Assembly (NCBI GenBank): GCA_029204225.1
Contig: CM055098.1
Location: forward strand, 3,521,607-3,585,606
Length of the DNA: 64,000 bases
Source of the DNA: Diphasiastrum complanatum
Lineage: Eukaryota > Streptophyta > Lycopodiopsida > Lycopodiales > Lycopodiaceae
Direction of reading: 5' to 3'
Shown here: positions 1-13,859 of the stretch, piece by piece
How positions within the stretch are numbered: the stretch's first letter is position 1
Layout: the number at the start of each line of letters is the position of its first letter
Position numbers and translations under genes: made by a program
Notes under the pieces: model-generated
Databases searched by the model: none
What the model saw: the letters and a program-made list of their open reading frames with translations, nothing else
What the model was told of the DNA's origin: nothing

Positions 1-589
1 TTCAAATGATTCAAATGCCTCTAGCCCATAAAAATGTAGACTCCTCTAATTGTTACTGGTGGAGGTAATTCCACAATAATTTTGATTTTAGAATATTTCG
101 TAGCCATACTATGCCTTGAGAGGTCGAAGAACAATCCCTTGAGTAACCCAAATCTGACATTTTTCTGGATTCAAGAAAATTTGATACTTGCGACAACATT
201 CAAGTACTTTTTCCAAGTGCTCCAGATGTTCTGATTCCAAACTATGGACTCCAAATCATCCAAATAGATTTCAACAAAATTTTATAAGAAATCCTTGAAA
301 GCACCCCCAGATTCAAGCACACAAGCATCAAGGAAATGAAGAGGATTAGCTAGTTGTCACGAGAAAATTCATTTCCATGAGAGCAATATCATATTTCATA
401 ATCCAACAAATGCATATGATTCATGTCTTAACACTAAGATCTATTAACACTATATCCATTAACACTAAATCTACAACAATGATAGAGACTTATTCTTCTC
501 TCTTTCTCCCTTTCTCTCTCACAAAAAGCATAAGAATGACCAATCCCAATAAGCATCAAATCCAACAATCAGAAAATCCAAAGAAAGCA
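1..589. other. Non-coding, no recognisable feature
   Basis: AT-rich sequence with no ORF resembling a known protein. The short open frame near 377-592 is low-complexity and lacks any motif. I see nothing else here. Confidence 0.5.
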
Positions 590-935
590 TGAGAGTTAGA
601 GGAGGAAAGATGAAGAGCAAGGACATTCCATATCCATTCCATAAGAGGGCCAAACCTGCTTGTATTGAAATGAAGAGAATATGTACAAATGATTCGAATT
701 TATCACTATATAAAAAAGATTTTAGGGCTTTGGCCTCAAATCCTATTGGCCAAATTCTACCTCCCTAACTATTTGAATTTGAAATTTAGAGGAAACCATT
801 TTGAAAATTGGTGGGAATTCTTTTTATTTACTAACTTGACTTTTAGGCCCTGCGACATTAAAAGTCCCACAAAAAGGCCAAAGTCCTTTTATTAACTTCT
901 AACTAATCAATTATTTATGTGATCATCGGGTGGAC
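590..935 (+). repeat. Interspersed repeat, copy 1 of 3
   Basis: This segment shares long stretches with 6670-6900 and 9000-9375. Shared landmarks are 'TCCATTCCATAAGAG', 'TGTATTGAAATGAAGA', 'CCTATTGGCC', 'CTACCTCCCTAACTATT' and, with copy 3, 'GGCCCTGCGACATT' and 'AAGTCC(T)TTTA'. It is non-coding. The order of landmarks is the same in all copies, so it is one family inserted in the same orientation. It may be the end of an LTR or a non-autonomous element; I could not define termini. Confidence 0.6.
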
Positions 936-1720
936 TTACACACACATGGTGCCAAATCCCTCTCACTTATTAACTATGGTTAGGGTTGCCTCGATATCCA
1001 CAAACCCTCCAACACTTGCAAGAATTGAGAAGGAGCATCAAAGAGAAGAAGATTTTGAGGATCAACCTCAAAACCTGAGAGCTCCAAGGAGGACCTCAAA
1101 GACAAAGACCAAGTCATCAAATTACATGCAATTTTTCCATTCAAGTGTGCATCTTGCAAGGGTGAAGAGCATTGGAAAGTCTAGGATCTTTGAATCCTTC
1201 TTGGATAGTATTAGTAGACATGAAGTGGCTTGCTTATTAAGATATGTTAGATCTCATTCATGGGGTTAGTTAGGTTTGTTTGGTCGGTTCCTAACTTATA
1301 GGATCAAACTCCTCAAATCATGGAGGTAGTTGATCAGCCTAACCATTAAAATGGCATAACTCTAGGGTTAGGTAAGATTGACATATTAAGCCAGGAAATG
1401 TCAATTAGTCTCCTTATTACATGCTTGATTTTCACCTAACTTGAGAGGAGAAGAGTTTATTGAACATACAGTCTATCATTCCATAGCGAGGAGATAGTTT
1501 TTTGAGAGCACATTGGCAATCTCAAGACGTTTCCTCTACATTTGTCTTGAGTTTTTGTGAATGCTTTGCAAACTAAACTTGATTACACTTAATCTCTGAT
1601 AGCAGGCCGTATTGGAGGTTGTACCACACACGTGTGGGGTCGGATTTCCATGTTCGATCAATGCTTTTGATTGCTCTTGATTGTGTGATCCATAATTATT
1701 TTTCTAGATCAAGATTTTGT
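936..1720. other. Unclassified, possibly LTR-derived
   Basis: Contains a 116-codon open frame (919-1269) with no recognisable domain. It is followed by sequence around 1590-1700 with the look of an LTR U5/leader: a CACACACGTGTGGGGTCGG segment and TTGATTG words. No partner copy was found in the window, so this is only a guess. Confidence 0.25.
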
Positions 1721-2710
1721 GACTAGTTTTGCAATAGATAGGTGTATCAATCAATCAATCACTCTTGAACTTTCAAAAAAATTTGACCTAAGAGAAGTTA
1801 GTCTCTCTTATTTAGAAATCAATATCAATAGAATATATATGAAAAAAATACAACCGTAACACTTTTAACTAATCCAAAAATGAATATCAAACTTTACACA
1901 TTGGATTTATTTTGTCAAAGCCACAATCATATCATATCATGTCCAATTAGAATTCTCTCTTAGTATTACAATAATTCACATTATTACGACATGTAGACTA
2001 AGCTATATTAGACAGACAAAAAATACTTGAGTATATCTAAAAAGTGTTATTTGATGTAAAAATAGAAAAGTGTCAATCAAATAACATCTAAAAAAAACGA
2101 GTATATTAAAGCTGTCTTACTTTATCCAATATCATCATACATTTTGTTTTTAAAAAATGTAGACAATTTTTAATATAATGCTCTCTTAAAATAAATTAAT
2201 TTTTTTTGAATTATTGTTTTACAAGCTCTTATGATATAGAAAGAAGGCATATAGTTGTTGGAAAAATAGAAATGTCACATGAAAATTGTTTGAAGTATAA
2301 TTTATAGTTATGATGAATTCAAACAAACATTTTTGTTTTAACATATAATAATATTTTCTTGGTACCATCATTTTAAATATTTATGTACTATGAAAAATCA
2401 GTTAAGTAGATAGAAAAATCAAAAATTTTATTTTATCACAAAATCAAATTTTGCCATTGATTGTGAATTCTCTCCAAGTAAAACATTTTTTTGAGGTGTA
2501 TTATCTATAGCTTTGGCAGTAAAATTAGAACACATAAAATACAATACTTAGTCAAACATGAGCAATTTTGAACAAAAGGTTGAATATGGTGGATATGTGA
2601 AACTTTGGAGTGGCTATGTGAACTGAAAATAATGATTGTTATCTCAACTTTTGATAAATGACATGGACCAAAAGTTTGTGGTTGATTCTGTAGATATAGA
2701 AATAAAATTA

Positions 2711-3160
2711 TACAACCAATTGTTAGCAATTTATCTGACTCAATTTTGGAGTTTTAAGCAAGAATTAGTTGCATTGTCATATCATAAAATCAAACAGTCT
2801 ATTGCTCCACTATGAAGGAATGTAGAATTTTCTTCAATAGGTTAGTACCACGTCGCTTTTCAAATTAGCTTAATAAATGACTATAAAATTCAATAGAGAC
2901 AAATAATTTATGTTAGTAATAGATGTAGACATAAGATAATACAACCAGTTTCTAGCAATTTCTATGACTCAATTTTGGAGTTTTGAACAAGAATTAGTGC
3001 ATTGTCGTATTATAAAATCAAACAGCCTGTTGTTTAACTATGGAAAAATGTGAAAATTTATTCAATAGGTTGTTACTATGTCACTTTCCAAATTAGCTTA
3101 ATAAATAATTCAATAAAAACAAATCACTTATGTTTGCCAACATAGAAACTATAAAAATTA
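2711..3160. repeat. Tandem duplication, about 230-bp unit, two copies
   Basis: 'TACAACCAATTGTTAGCAATTT' at 2711 recurs as a near match at 2940, and the similarity continues for about 220 bp. Shared words include 'GACTCAATTTTGGAGTTTT', 'AAAATCAAACAG' and 'AAATTAGCTTAATAAAT'. Small indels separate the copies. Non-coding. Confidence 0.75.
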
Positions 3161-4445
3161 AATTAAACAAAAAATTTGATGGACGTAAAAAAGTATTATT
3201 AAGATTCCTAGTTACAATAACGGACGTAAAGTTACATTTTTAAGATTTCTAGTTACAATAATGAATTTAAATTTGTTATTATTGCGACATGAGAGAAAAA
3301 TTTGACAATCGAAATTCCGACTAAGTTATTTAATAATAAAGAGTTCAAGTTTTTGTTCCTCTTGGATAAAAAGAATTATTGTTACATTTAGGATTTTAAT
3401 TTGTATGAGTGTTTTCAATTATAAAAGTAAAATGTTGGAGCTAGAGAGTTGATCAAAACAAGTTTATTTTTGTAGCAAAAGCCTAACTTAGACATTAGTG
3501 TTCAATTTATAAGTAGTAAAATTCAATATGTAATTTTTTTTAAGGTCTAGAAGTTTAACTCAATCTATTATCATATTCAATTTTGAAATAGCTCCAATTG
3601 ATAAAATTACTACTCAAGTTGATCTTCAACCACATTTGAAAATTTAATTATACTAGAAAAATACACTTATCTCATAGGTAAATACTAGTTTCAAACACTT
3701 ACCATTTTGATTTTGATTTTTTTTTTTTTTTACAATGACAAACCAAAAGTAACAAAATACAATCTTATAATGCTAAAAAGATTAAAAAATAAATTTTTTT
3801 GTTATATACAAATTATTTATATAAAATAACAATGAAATCGTTATGACAACAAAACATAAAATTTCATGAAAAAAAAATACAATTATCATATTTATGAATT
3901 TTTGAAAAGTAAATTGTCATTTTTCGTTGATTTTTAGCCAAAATAATTAATATAAGAAATAATACTCAAATACAAATATACATAAAATCAATAATAAAAT
4001 AATAGTAGTTTTACTTCCATTTTATTTCATGACTTATTATTTCAATCATTAGTTTATTTACAATATAACTATTTTATAAACTATTGATAAAAGTTAAAAG
4101 TTCAATGTTGTTAGGTTTCTATTAAATTTCAAAAAAAAAAAGTGATTAAACTAAAAATAACATAAATTAAGATTCTTTATTGAAATTTTAAATTTATCAA
4201 GTTTATTATTATATGTTGATCATTATGTATATTAATTATATCTATAGACAAGATAAAATTTCACTCTTGTTGTTGTTGATTTCACTATAAATTATTTGAA
4301 AATATTGAAAGTTATTTTATAAGACCTTTACTCTTTATACACAATCTATTTATAATATTTTATTTTATTTATAAAAACAGAGAGTTAAACAAAACACAAT
4401 CTTGTATTTTTTTTTTTGGCTATTTGCAATGACTCTTTTTTGGCT

Positions 4446-4590
4446 ACTTATGTTTAGTCCACAAACATCTATTACTAAATTTATCATCTCTTTGACATAT
4501 TAAAGGTAATATTTTAACTTATGTCTAGTTCAAAAACATCTATAAGTAAATTTGTCATTTCTTCGCCATATTAAAGGTAATATAGAGACA
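4446..4590. repeat. Tandem duplication, about 72-bp unit, two copies
   Basis: 'TTATGTTTAGTCCACAAACATCTAT' at about 4448 recurs with a few changes at about 4520. Both copies end in 'CATATTAAAGGTAATAT'. It lies in AT-rich non-coding DNA. Confidence 0.65.
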
Positions 4591-5989
4591 TTTTTTTCCA
4601 ATTGGATTACAAGACACTAGGAAAAAATTTCAATTATTGATCTATCTTTATGTATATTTTGTATTGATGAGTAATATTTGAGTAAATGGTTATTTTGTGA
4701 TAGTTGGGCAATGCACTTTTTGTGAATTGATTTCACATTTCACTTTGATTTTCAATTAATTTGACAAGTCAATGAAAATTTGTTATTTAGTTCGATGAAA
4801 ATTGAGTATTATAAATGACGATATAAAAAAACTATTTTGATAATGATTTTTTATTAAACGATAGACTAATATGTTGATTTATTAAAATTTATAAAAAAAA
4901 AAATCAATGAGACCACATTTTTTATTTTATTTTGATATGCCTACGAAAAACAACTGCACAAAATAATTTCATAAAATTTTCAAGATTTGTTACTTAATTG
5001 ATGAAAAAAATATGAATATTGTTATAAAACATTGTAGAAAAACAATTGAGACCTAATGGTCACATCTTTCTTCTAAGGTTTGCACCTCATTTTAGAAAAC
5101 TTGAATTTACATTCATAAACTCTTCACCCTTAAGTATTATATAACTTATGATTGAGAAAAATATTAGTGCATATTTAAAAAAAAAAAAAATGGGACCATT
5201 GTTTTCAAATTCAATTATATTAAACAACACATTTGTCATAAGCTAAGATGCTAAATGTGGTCGTATATTTTAGTTAAAATAAACAATTTTTTTGCTAATC
5301 TATATTGACTACGTGAGATTTATCTGCACTTTTCAACTAGTTAAACTACCATTTATTGTATTTAGCTATTAGAATGCATGTGTGCCTAATAATATACAAA
5401 CTATAATACTAAAAAAATATTTGTAATAGATTTTATTTGAGAAAAGTCACGATCTTTTATGTGACATAAAAAATTTATAGAATTTTTTTTAAGTCAATCG
5501 ATAAAAAAATATCAGACATTGCATTCTTAGACTACTTTTGATATGTATTACAATGGTTTACATTGTTACAAATTTGAATAAGCCTATATTGGAGAAATAT
5601 GAAGTAACTGAGTATCTTTAATAAAAAATTGTTCAATGTAACAAGAGAAAAACATTAACTAGTCACATCTTAGAAAAAAAAAATTAGACTTTTTTTTACA
5701 ATACACATGATACTCACCAACTCACTAAGTTAATATATAAGACATACAACTATATGCTGGCTATTCTATGATCTGATTTTAAAATTCCAATATGAAATCT
5801 GATTAGAGTTTTATTGTCTTATTACAATATCAAATGGCCTAATATGTAGTCTCTACGATGGAGGATTGTGAAAACTCTTTGAATAAGTTGTCCCTCTCCA
5901 TATTAACATAAAAAATGATTATATGATTCATATTAATACATATTTGTCTACTTTTAGTACACTAACACAATTAAGAGATGATTTATTTA

Positions 5990-6660
5990 TGTATATGCAA
6001 GGGAGTAGATATTACTTACATTGTCTAATACTTTTACTTTTAATCATATCCAATGAGAGTGGACCTTTGCATCTGATTTTATTGCAAGCACCATTCGAGA
6101 AATGGGCCTTGACTATGTCAATCCTATTCATCCTACGGCAAGAGGGTCTCAAGCCAGATATATCATCATAGCAACTGACTACATGACCAAGTGGGTTGAA
6201 ACAGAAGCAGTTCGAGTTGCAGATGCGAAATCAACGACTAAGTTCCTGTATGAACACATTATTGTTAGGTTTGGATGTCCTATCGAAATCGTAAGTGACC
6301 GCAGAACACACTTTGTGAATGAAACGATAAAGTGTCTATTGGAAGACTTTTTCGTTATTCATCGGTTTAGTACTCTCCGTATTATTCGAGGGGTAATGGC
6401 CAAGCTGAATCTTCCAATAATATTCTCTTCAACACTATGACAAAAATGGTGGAAGCAAGTCGTTTTGATTGGGAACATAAATTGCATGCAACATTATGGG
6501 CATTCACAACAGCTTACAAAGGTAACACGAATCAAACACCATTCCAGCTTGTCTATGGTCAAGATGCAGTTATGTCGACTGAATTCTTGATACCATCCTA
6601 ATGCATAGCAGCAACATAACGGTTGGATGATGCGAAATCCTTACAAATGCATCATGAGGC
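5990..6660 (+). mobile_element. Ty3 retrotransposon fossil, integrase fragment
   Basis: Translation shows the Ty3 integrase core: 'GLDYVNPIHP', then 'ARYIIIATDYMTKWVE' with the first catalytic Asp, then 'FGCPIEIVSDRRTHF' with the second. Further on come 'WEHKLHATLWAFTTAYKG' and 'TPFQLVYGQDAVM', the usual C-terminal landmarks. Only this domain survives, so it is a broken fragment of an element related to the plus-strand Ty3 pieces at 24.5-29.2 kb. It is flanked directly by copy 2 of the interspersed repeat. Confidence 0.9.
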
Positions 6661-6669
6661 TTTACAAGA

Positions 6670-6900
6670 ATACAAAAGCATGAGAGATGGAGGAAAAAGG
6701 ATAGAGAGCAAGGACATTCACAAGTCCATTCCATAAGAGAGCCGATCTACTTATATTGAAATGAAGATTTGAACATGAGAAGCAACTCGAGTTTTCCCCT
6801 ATTTATAGTGGAGAGGAGGATCTTGGCCTCAAAATCCTATTGGCCCATTTCTACCTCCCTAACTATTCAAACTTGAAAAAGAGTGGGAACCCATTCAAAA
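6670..6900 (+). repeat. Interspersed repeat, copy 2 of 3
   Basis: Closest to copy 3 (9000-9375). Both have 'CTCGAGTTT', 'AGTGGAGAGGAGG', 'GGCCTCAAAATCCTATTGGCCCA' (about one mismatch) and 'AGAGTGGGAACCCATTCAAAA'. It is shorter than the other two and ends where an unrelated sequence begins at about 6900. Confidence 0.7.
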
Positions 6901-7545
6901 ATTGGATGCCAACCTATGCATCAACATCCAGAGGCACATGCACCTACAACGCGAGAAATATACTTGAATGCAACTTCTCAAACAACAAGACCTCAACCAA
7001 TGGATTCACGTGAAGTTGTTCATGCATCATGCAGTCAAGGGGTCTTTTCAAATGGAGATGCTCATCAATATTTATATTATCCTACAGAAACAAATTAATA
7101 TTTCCCTCATTTGACACTTCATGATGCCATAGAATTACGATTGGTGGTATACAACATGGCTTAACCGAACTGCCACGCTCAAGGACTATTCATATGAAAC
7201 ACCCTCTTACAGACTTGCAATACTTCCAATCAGAAGCGGACTACAAATCCAGCAAGGATTTTTTTTTTCTCTTTTTATATCTTTTTCCAAAAAAAATACC
7301 ATATAAATTCTTATCTCGCGGATTTTACCTATTCTTTAAAATATTCTTTCATGGGCCTCACCACTATGTTATTTATTTCAATTTATTCTACTTTACATTT
7401 CTCATTGAAGCATTCTTTAGTGCCCTTTTCAAAAAATGAGCGGAAAAAAGAAAATTGAGAGATATAGAGTGACATTTCTATTCATTACGCTATTTTATTA
7501 CTTTTTCTTCTTCTTTAGTTTCTAGTGTTTTCTGGGCCACAAGCC
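6901..7545. other. Unclassified non-coding or decayed Ty3 sequence
   Basis: No recognisable domain. There are short open frames with T-rich hydrophobic composition at 7194-7439. It sits between the second repeat copy and the 3' end of a Ty3 element, and may be internal sequence of that element. Confidence 0.35.
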
Positions 7546-8019
7546 ATTTAGGCCAGGTACATTCTAAAATTCTCTATGGATAAATGATCTTGCAAAGCTC
7601 ATGAAGCATGGTAACGAGTCATTATCTGTTACTTTGTCTAATTTCTACAGCGAAGTGGCTATTGGCCTGATCAACCACAAGGTGCTAATTTTCCACCTGC
7701 AACACAACTTTCAAGCAGATGACAAAGATGCTTCTATTTTCAATGTCCAAGATTCAAATGGGAATGTGCAATTAAGTCAAAGATTTGAGGCCCAAAAAAA
7801 AAAAAAGCAGTTGCTCCTCAACGACATATTCAATCGAATGCAAGGTTTTTTGAAAACATTTTCTCACAACAAGAAAGAAAGACAATTTTCTCATAAGCTG
7901 TTGGTTTTACGCAAGTGATAAAATATCTACGCTTTTCAAACTGCAAAGTCATCAAAAGTCACCAATAAAGTCCTCTTCAATAAATCTCTCATCCAATACT
8001 ACAGAGGGAAGGGGGCAAT
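7546..8019 (+). mobile_element. Ty3 element, 3' internal end with polypurine tract
   Basis: The block ends in a purine run, 'AGAGGGAAGGGGGCA' near 8001-8017, immediately before a TGTTGGCAG start. That is the expected layout of a polypurine tract followed by a 3' LTR. The preceding open frame (7601-7918) is charged and Lys/Gln-rich but carries no recognised domain. The rest of the element is missing or rearranged, so treat it as a fossil. Confidence 0.5.
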
Positions 8020-8890
<871 letters not shown>

Positions 8891-8999
8891 GATCTTTATT
8901 GCAAGCTTAAGGTTTGAGCTCGATGGGAAGGGTGTAGTCGAAAGAGAACTATACTACAACAGGATGAGATGAGTGGTTGATTGGAGAAGAAAGGATTAT

Positions 9000-9375
9000 G
9001 TCTCCTGCAAAGGATCTGCAAACATTCAAAAGTCCATTCCATAAGAGAACCAATCTGCTTGTATTGAAATGAAGATCTGAACATGATTTCCAAACTCGAG
9101 TTTGGCACTATTTTTAGTGGAGAGGAGGGCCTTGGCCTCAAAATCCTATTGGCCCATTTCTATCTCCCTAACTATTCAAATCTAAAAAAGAGTGGGAACC
9201 CATTCAAAATTGGAGGGAACCAATTTGAAATTGAATTTGAACCAATTTTGGTGGGAGTCCCAACTTTATTCACTAACTTGGCATTTAGGCCTGCGACATT
9301 GAAAGTTTCGCAAAAAGACCTAATGTCCTTTTATCGAATTTCTGATTATCAAATAACTATGTGATTTTGTGGAGG
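9000..9375 (+). repeat. Interspersed repeat, copy 3 of 3 (longest)
   Basis: Contains all landmarks of copies 1 and 2. It adds 'GGAGGGAACCAATTTGAAATTG', 'GTGGGAGTCCCAACTTTATT' and 'TTAGGCCTGCGACATTGAAAG', the last shared with copy 1. Non-coding. Confidence 0.7.
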
Positions 9376-9454
9376 GCGAGAAACAAATTGAGGTCTAGGA
9401 GGCTGATAGTGTCCCTTTGTGTGTTCTCGATGGTTGTATCATGAATTGTAGTAG

Positions 9455-9906
9455 CAATAGACTATGGAGCCAAACTGCCCAACCAAACCTAGATCAAAAA
9501 ATCTGGATCTAGCCCCCAAGCCAGGCCTTGTAGCAAGAGGAGAAGAGAGAAACTGGTAACCTAAACCCAATATATCAATGGGAGAATCCCTACCTCAATA
9601 TATTAAAGAGTAGAGTCCTTTGCATGAAACCATGCAACCCCCATGCACGTCAACTATAAATACATCTCATCTCTTCATGCAGTCCTCCTGCCTATATCCA
9701 TCACACAGACATGCAATGTTCCATATGTCTCAATTAGAGTGTTTGGGTCCTCTCAAGGTAATTAGTCACAACCAAGCCTCGACATGGAATTAAATCTCAG
9801 TGTGACCAATAATCTCGAACACTGGAGGGTCGTCTACCATATTAGGACTATTTCAGTTCCTTAAATGGATATGGCCATAACATTCTTCCCTCCTTAAACT
9901 GCTTCT
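9455..9906 (-). mobile_element. LTR (minus) with adjacent polypurine tract
   Basis: 9470-9889 matches 21180-21592 in the same orientation at roughly 90% by eye. Shared parts include 'CAAGAGGAGAAGAGAGAAAC', 'TAGAGTCCTTTGCATGAAAC', 'CTCTCAAGGTAATTAGTCAC' and 'AATAATCTCGAACACTGGAG'. On the minus strand it is preceded by a purine-rich tract (9890-9906) and then starts TTATGGCC, so it reads as a 3' LTR. About 45 bp at its far end are not shared with the 21-kb copy. Fossil. Confidence 0.65.
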
Positions 9907-11740
9907 ATCCTTAAAAGCTCCCCAAAATAGGAAAGAATTACAGGAACAGTTCCTTTAACTTCCAATATTTTTGAGAAAATCATTATCCTTACTCTGACTT
10001 TCATATCAAAGAAGTACTCAGAGATAAATCTATTTCCAATCGTTAATCTCTATTCTGGAGTACAACCTCTGGTTTGAAAAGTACACTAAGAGATATATTT
10101 TCTCAATTGGGTTACACTCAACACAAGTTAGTAACATTGTAAAACAATTATATGAACCACTGAGTGAAATATTCCCTAACTTAGGAGATCAAAGTTAAAG
10201 AAAAATAATAATTACAGTATGAAATTATCCATAAACTATAGCAGACAATTCATAAAAAACTTCCAAGTACAACTATTCTTAGAATTCGATTCTAAGATAT
10301 GATAATCATTCAACCTAGGAGAATCATTAAGATATAAACTGATTAAAACTCAACTATTAGTATGTTCGATACTCTCATGAGTTAGTTGGCCCTGTTTCTA
10401 GCATCATATGCAAGAAAACTAGCAATAATTAAATTCTCCACAAGCAAAATAACTTTTCTTGTGAGAATGTCTGTGAGATCCATAGGTTCTCAATAAAATA
10501 TTGGAGTAAAGATATTCAAAATGCTAATATGAATTCTTACTCAATTAATAGATCAAGAATTAATCGTGACACTTAAGAATCATCACATTTCCTTATAATC
10601 CTCTAATAGTAATTAAATATCTATTTATGATCCGTCAATCATAAATATTTAGATTCGTATGATTCGTCAATCATAATTTTCTAGAATCCAAAACCATAAT
10701 CATTTACTAGATACTGGAGTATATGTCCAACATAACTCAGGAAAAGTAAGAATCATTCCAAAATGTTTCCCACTAGGAAAATACTAGATTCTAGGAACAT
10801 TCTCCCAACAGGATTCTCTGACAGAAATGCTAGATATTCAAGTTCTATATGACACTGGTAATTAAAGACAAAAAGCATACCAAAATAATAATGACAATTA
10901 TCTTCAACTACAAAAAATTTCAGATTACCGTCTGTAATTAAATCTAGATATCCATGGTCCTGCTGAATGTCAATTCAGTTATTATTCTCGGACTCATTAT
11001 GATTCGTTATCCAATTGAGGGCTCTGAGATACAATCACCAATGAGCTGAATCTATTCCTTAACTAAGGAATACTCTATCCTAAGAATACTTTATATCCAA
11101 TGCACATAATTTAATTTGATGAACCAAATGATTCACTAATCATGTGTCTTACAAGCAATATAGTTCAAAAACTATCAGTTCCTGGTGAATCCACATCCCA
11201 CTGATTGTTTTACCAATTAACTTCATCCTGGAGTAATCAGCTACTAAAGTTAATTGCCAATGACTTAGAAATCTTAAATGTATAGGTGAAGAATTTAATT
11301 ATACTAGTATGACACCACATTTAGATCCTTACCCAAATCATTTATTAGTTAACTCATAAATCTTCTATAGAATGATCTGTTAACTCCACAAGTATCTATC
11401 AAAACAATACTTGATCATATGTTCATGCTCACCGACTAGGTTAAGTGCACCAGATAACCTTAGTAGCTTAGGAATACACAGTAGATTCATACAAGATTAA
11501 ACATGCAGATATGTGAATAATCTCACTATGACCCAGTACATAAACACATTTTTATTTGGCAGATTCCTCTAGAACCCACATATGTTACTCACATATCTCA
11601 GTAAGATCTTGTAACTCAGCTATAAAAGATTTTCTATTTCTCATGAGTAAATAACATATCCAAAAAATCTCTAAAAAGAATAACATTCACTCTCAGCAGT
11701 AAGAATGAATGGCCCATAAAATCACAGATTTCACATTCGA
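9907..11740 (-). mobile_element. Decayed internal sequence of the minus-strand LTR element
   Basis: No open frame of length and no protein motif I can name. Its position next to a polypurine tract and 3' LTR, and before the gag-like block at 11.74-12.7 kb, makes it internal sequence of an old LTR element. It could be a decayed coding region or a non-coding internal domain. Confidence 0.4.
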
Positions 11741-12710
11741 TTAGGGAAATCTCAAAAATGAGTCGATAGGATGGGCAGTCGTTACCAGTGTGTGCACCTC
11801 GACAATGAGGGCACCGAGTATTTTCTCATCTATGATGTACATGACCAGGGGGTAGTTGAGCTTTAAATAGACTTCAATGTATTTTGAAACTCCTTTGTGA
11901 GTTTCTCCATTTGCATTTGGTGTTGTTGTTGAGCAACTCCATCTGCGACTTGCAAAGCTGATCCCGAGTGTCATTGGTCGGCTTTGATTCGTGGACAACA
12001 TGATGTGCTCTCTTTTCTCTAGAATCCTCAACATTGGATCCTTTGTCTTCTTCTTGGATGGCGTCAGACATGGCTATCTTTAAGGTCATATATTCATCGT
12101 TATATCTCTGCACACGTCTAATCCATTTGGGGAGTTCGACTAAGAACAGATGATGAGCATGTTTTTTTTTGTAGGCTGCTCTTGTACTTGATTCTTGAGA
12201 CGCTTGAAGTGTTCAATGTAGTCTCGTACTTTTTCAACCTTTGTCATCTTGATATTACTTAAATTGACAAAGGGACTTTCAATCAAACAAAATGGTTTGA
12301 AACGTTTGATGAATGACTCTTTCAAGATAGACCAATCAAGTTTATCTTCACGATCTAGTTTGCAAAAGGTTGGATCATGGTCATTGAGAAAAGTTGGACC
12401 ATTGCTTCGTTAGATGTCTCTCCATAAACGTCGGATGCATTCTCAAAGACTTGTAGAAATATCTGAGGGTCCGAATTACCGTCGTACCTAGCTTTGCTGT
12501 AAGTTTTTCAATATGAGGTACATGGTTGGCAAAAGCCCCATTAACGTGAGCTCTTGCATGTGCTCGGTCATGTGAGAACTCTACTCTAGTGGGTTCCCAT
12601 CTCTCAAATGGGTTTGTGGAAGGTTTGTGTACGTGTGATTTCATGTGAGAGAACCGATTGTGTTTGACTTGCTCAGTAGTAGGTGACACCATCTGGGTGG
12701 ATAGTCTTTT
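11741..12710 (-). mobile_element. Ty3-type gag fossil (minus)
   Basis: Reading on the minus strand, a segment near 12140-12325 has the retrotransposon gag pattern: 'ESFIKRFKPF', then 'VEKVRDYIEHFKRLKNQVQ'. A segment at 12381-12692 holds the upstream part, including 'YFYKSLRMHPTF'. It is broken into several frames and is not functional. It lies between a decayed 3' half and a minisatellite upstream of its start. Confidence 0.6.
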
Positions 12711-12949
12711 GTTGAATTGGGATCATAATGATGATCCATCATGTAAGGACTGTACTATTTTTGTTGATTTGTTTGTAAAAAATTTGTTGTTGTTTTTTTC
12801 TTTTTAAGAAATACTCTAGATTTGAAACTTGGGTAAATGTATAGCTCTCAGAGTTATGAGTGTAATATCAACCAAATGGCACAATATGTAGTGGATGGAT
12901 ATGACAAACAAAACTCAACTGATATCTATGACAAAGACTAGGCTATCTC
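12711..12949. other. Spacer between gag fossil and minisatellite
   Basis: No feature recognised. On the minus strand it would lie in the 5' leader of the gag block. Confidence 0.3.
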
Positions 12950-13440
12950 GGTTCAGTCGAGATTCACATAGAGTACTCTCGAGAGAGATTAAGTCCGGTT
13001 GAGAAGTAGAACTCGGTCGAGATCTGGTCCGGTCGAGATTTAGAATCCGGTTGAGATTTGGTTTGGTTGAGATGTTGGACCCGGTCAAGATTCTGGATCT
13101 GGTTGAGATTCAAGACCTCGGTCCGGTCGAGAAGTAGGACTTGGTCGAGATCTGTCTGGTCAAGTTTTTGAACCCAATCTGGTCGAGAGAAGCTGTCCGG
13201 TCGAGATTCAGGACCCGGTTGATATTCAAGACCCGGTTGAGATTCGGTCCAGTTGAGAAGTAGGACTCAGTCCGGTTGAGATTCTGGACCCTGTTGAGAT
13301 TCAAGAGTCGGTTGAGATTTGGTCCCCGCTCGAGAAGTAGGGCTCGGTCCGTGGTCGAGATTCAGGATCTGGTTGAGATGCTAGACCTGCCGGTTGAGAA
13401 GTAGGTTCAGGGCTCGGTCAAAGTCTAAAGCAATGAGTCG
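12950..13440. repeat. GGTCGAGA minisatellite, about two dozen units
   Basis: Short units built on 'CGGTCGAGATT', 'CGGTTGAGATT' and 'GAGAAGTAGGACTCGG' repeat through the block with length about 15-35 bp. The 'GAGAAGTAGG' variant returns at about 13011, 13126, 13253, 13338 and 13398, suggesting a loose higher-order unit of roughly 60-130 bp. On the minus strand it lies upstream of the gag fossil, so it may be an LTR or leader repeat of that element. Confidence 0.8.
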
Positions 13441-13859
13441 GTCATAACTGGGGAGACAGACTCGATCGAAACCGGAGTGTGAACTTCAAGAAAGGGTGTG
13501 ATCGTGGAAAGGAATGTATGGTAGTGTGTGAGAGGGAGTAAAGAAAAAAATAGGGCATTGTGGATGGATGGAGTGAGCATGCAGATTAGATTCAAAAACG
13601 TTTGAAACTCAGTAGATCCGTGAACGATTTGGAAAGTGGTCGCATGGATCTAAGTGTTTGTGATTTCAACATACATGGAAGGCATTTGCAATAAGTACAT
13701 GTATGGTGTCCTAGCTATAATTGTTGTCCTAGCTAGTATTTCTCGGCTCTCATTCTTCATTCTTCCTTTCTTTTTCAGAGACCTCCTCGGTCTAAGGTGA
13801 GAGGTGCTCTTGGAATAACTTTAGCCCAGCATCTTGGGGATTCCTCATAATCAACCAAT
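13441..13859. other. Unclassified; left flank of a rearrangement breakpoint
   Basis: No coding signal. The region passes from minisatellite into copia sequence at about 13860, one of the two inferred inversion breakpoints. Confidence 0.3.

Larger units (their letters stand above)
1721..5985. other. 4.2-kb AT-rich intergenic stretch
   Basis: Very AT-rich with many A- and T-runs and no open frame of note. It carries at least two degenerate tandem duplications (listed separately). No promoter-gene pair, RNA gene or transposon domain could be recognised. It probably consists of old decayed repeats. Confidence 0.6.

Noticed and set aside
919-1269. 116-codon open frame
   Set aside because: No recognisable motif, no splice partners and it overlaps the end of an interspersed repeat.
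12950-13440. CRISPR array
   Set aside because: Units are degenerate, of uneven length and lack distinct spacers; the window is a plant nuclear sequence.
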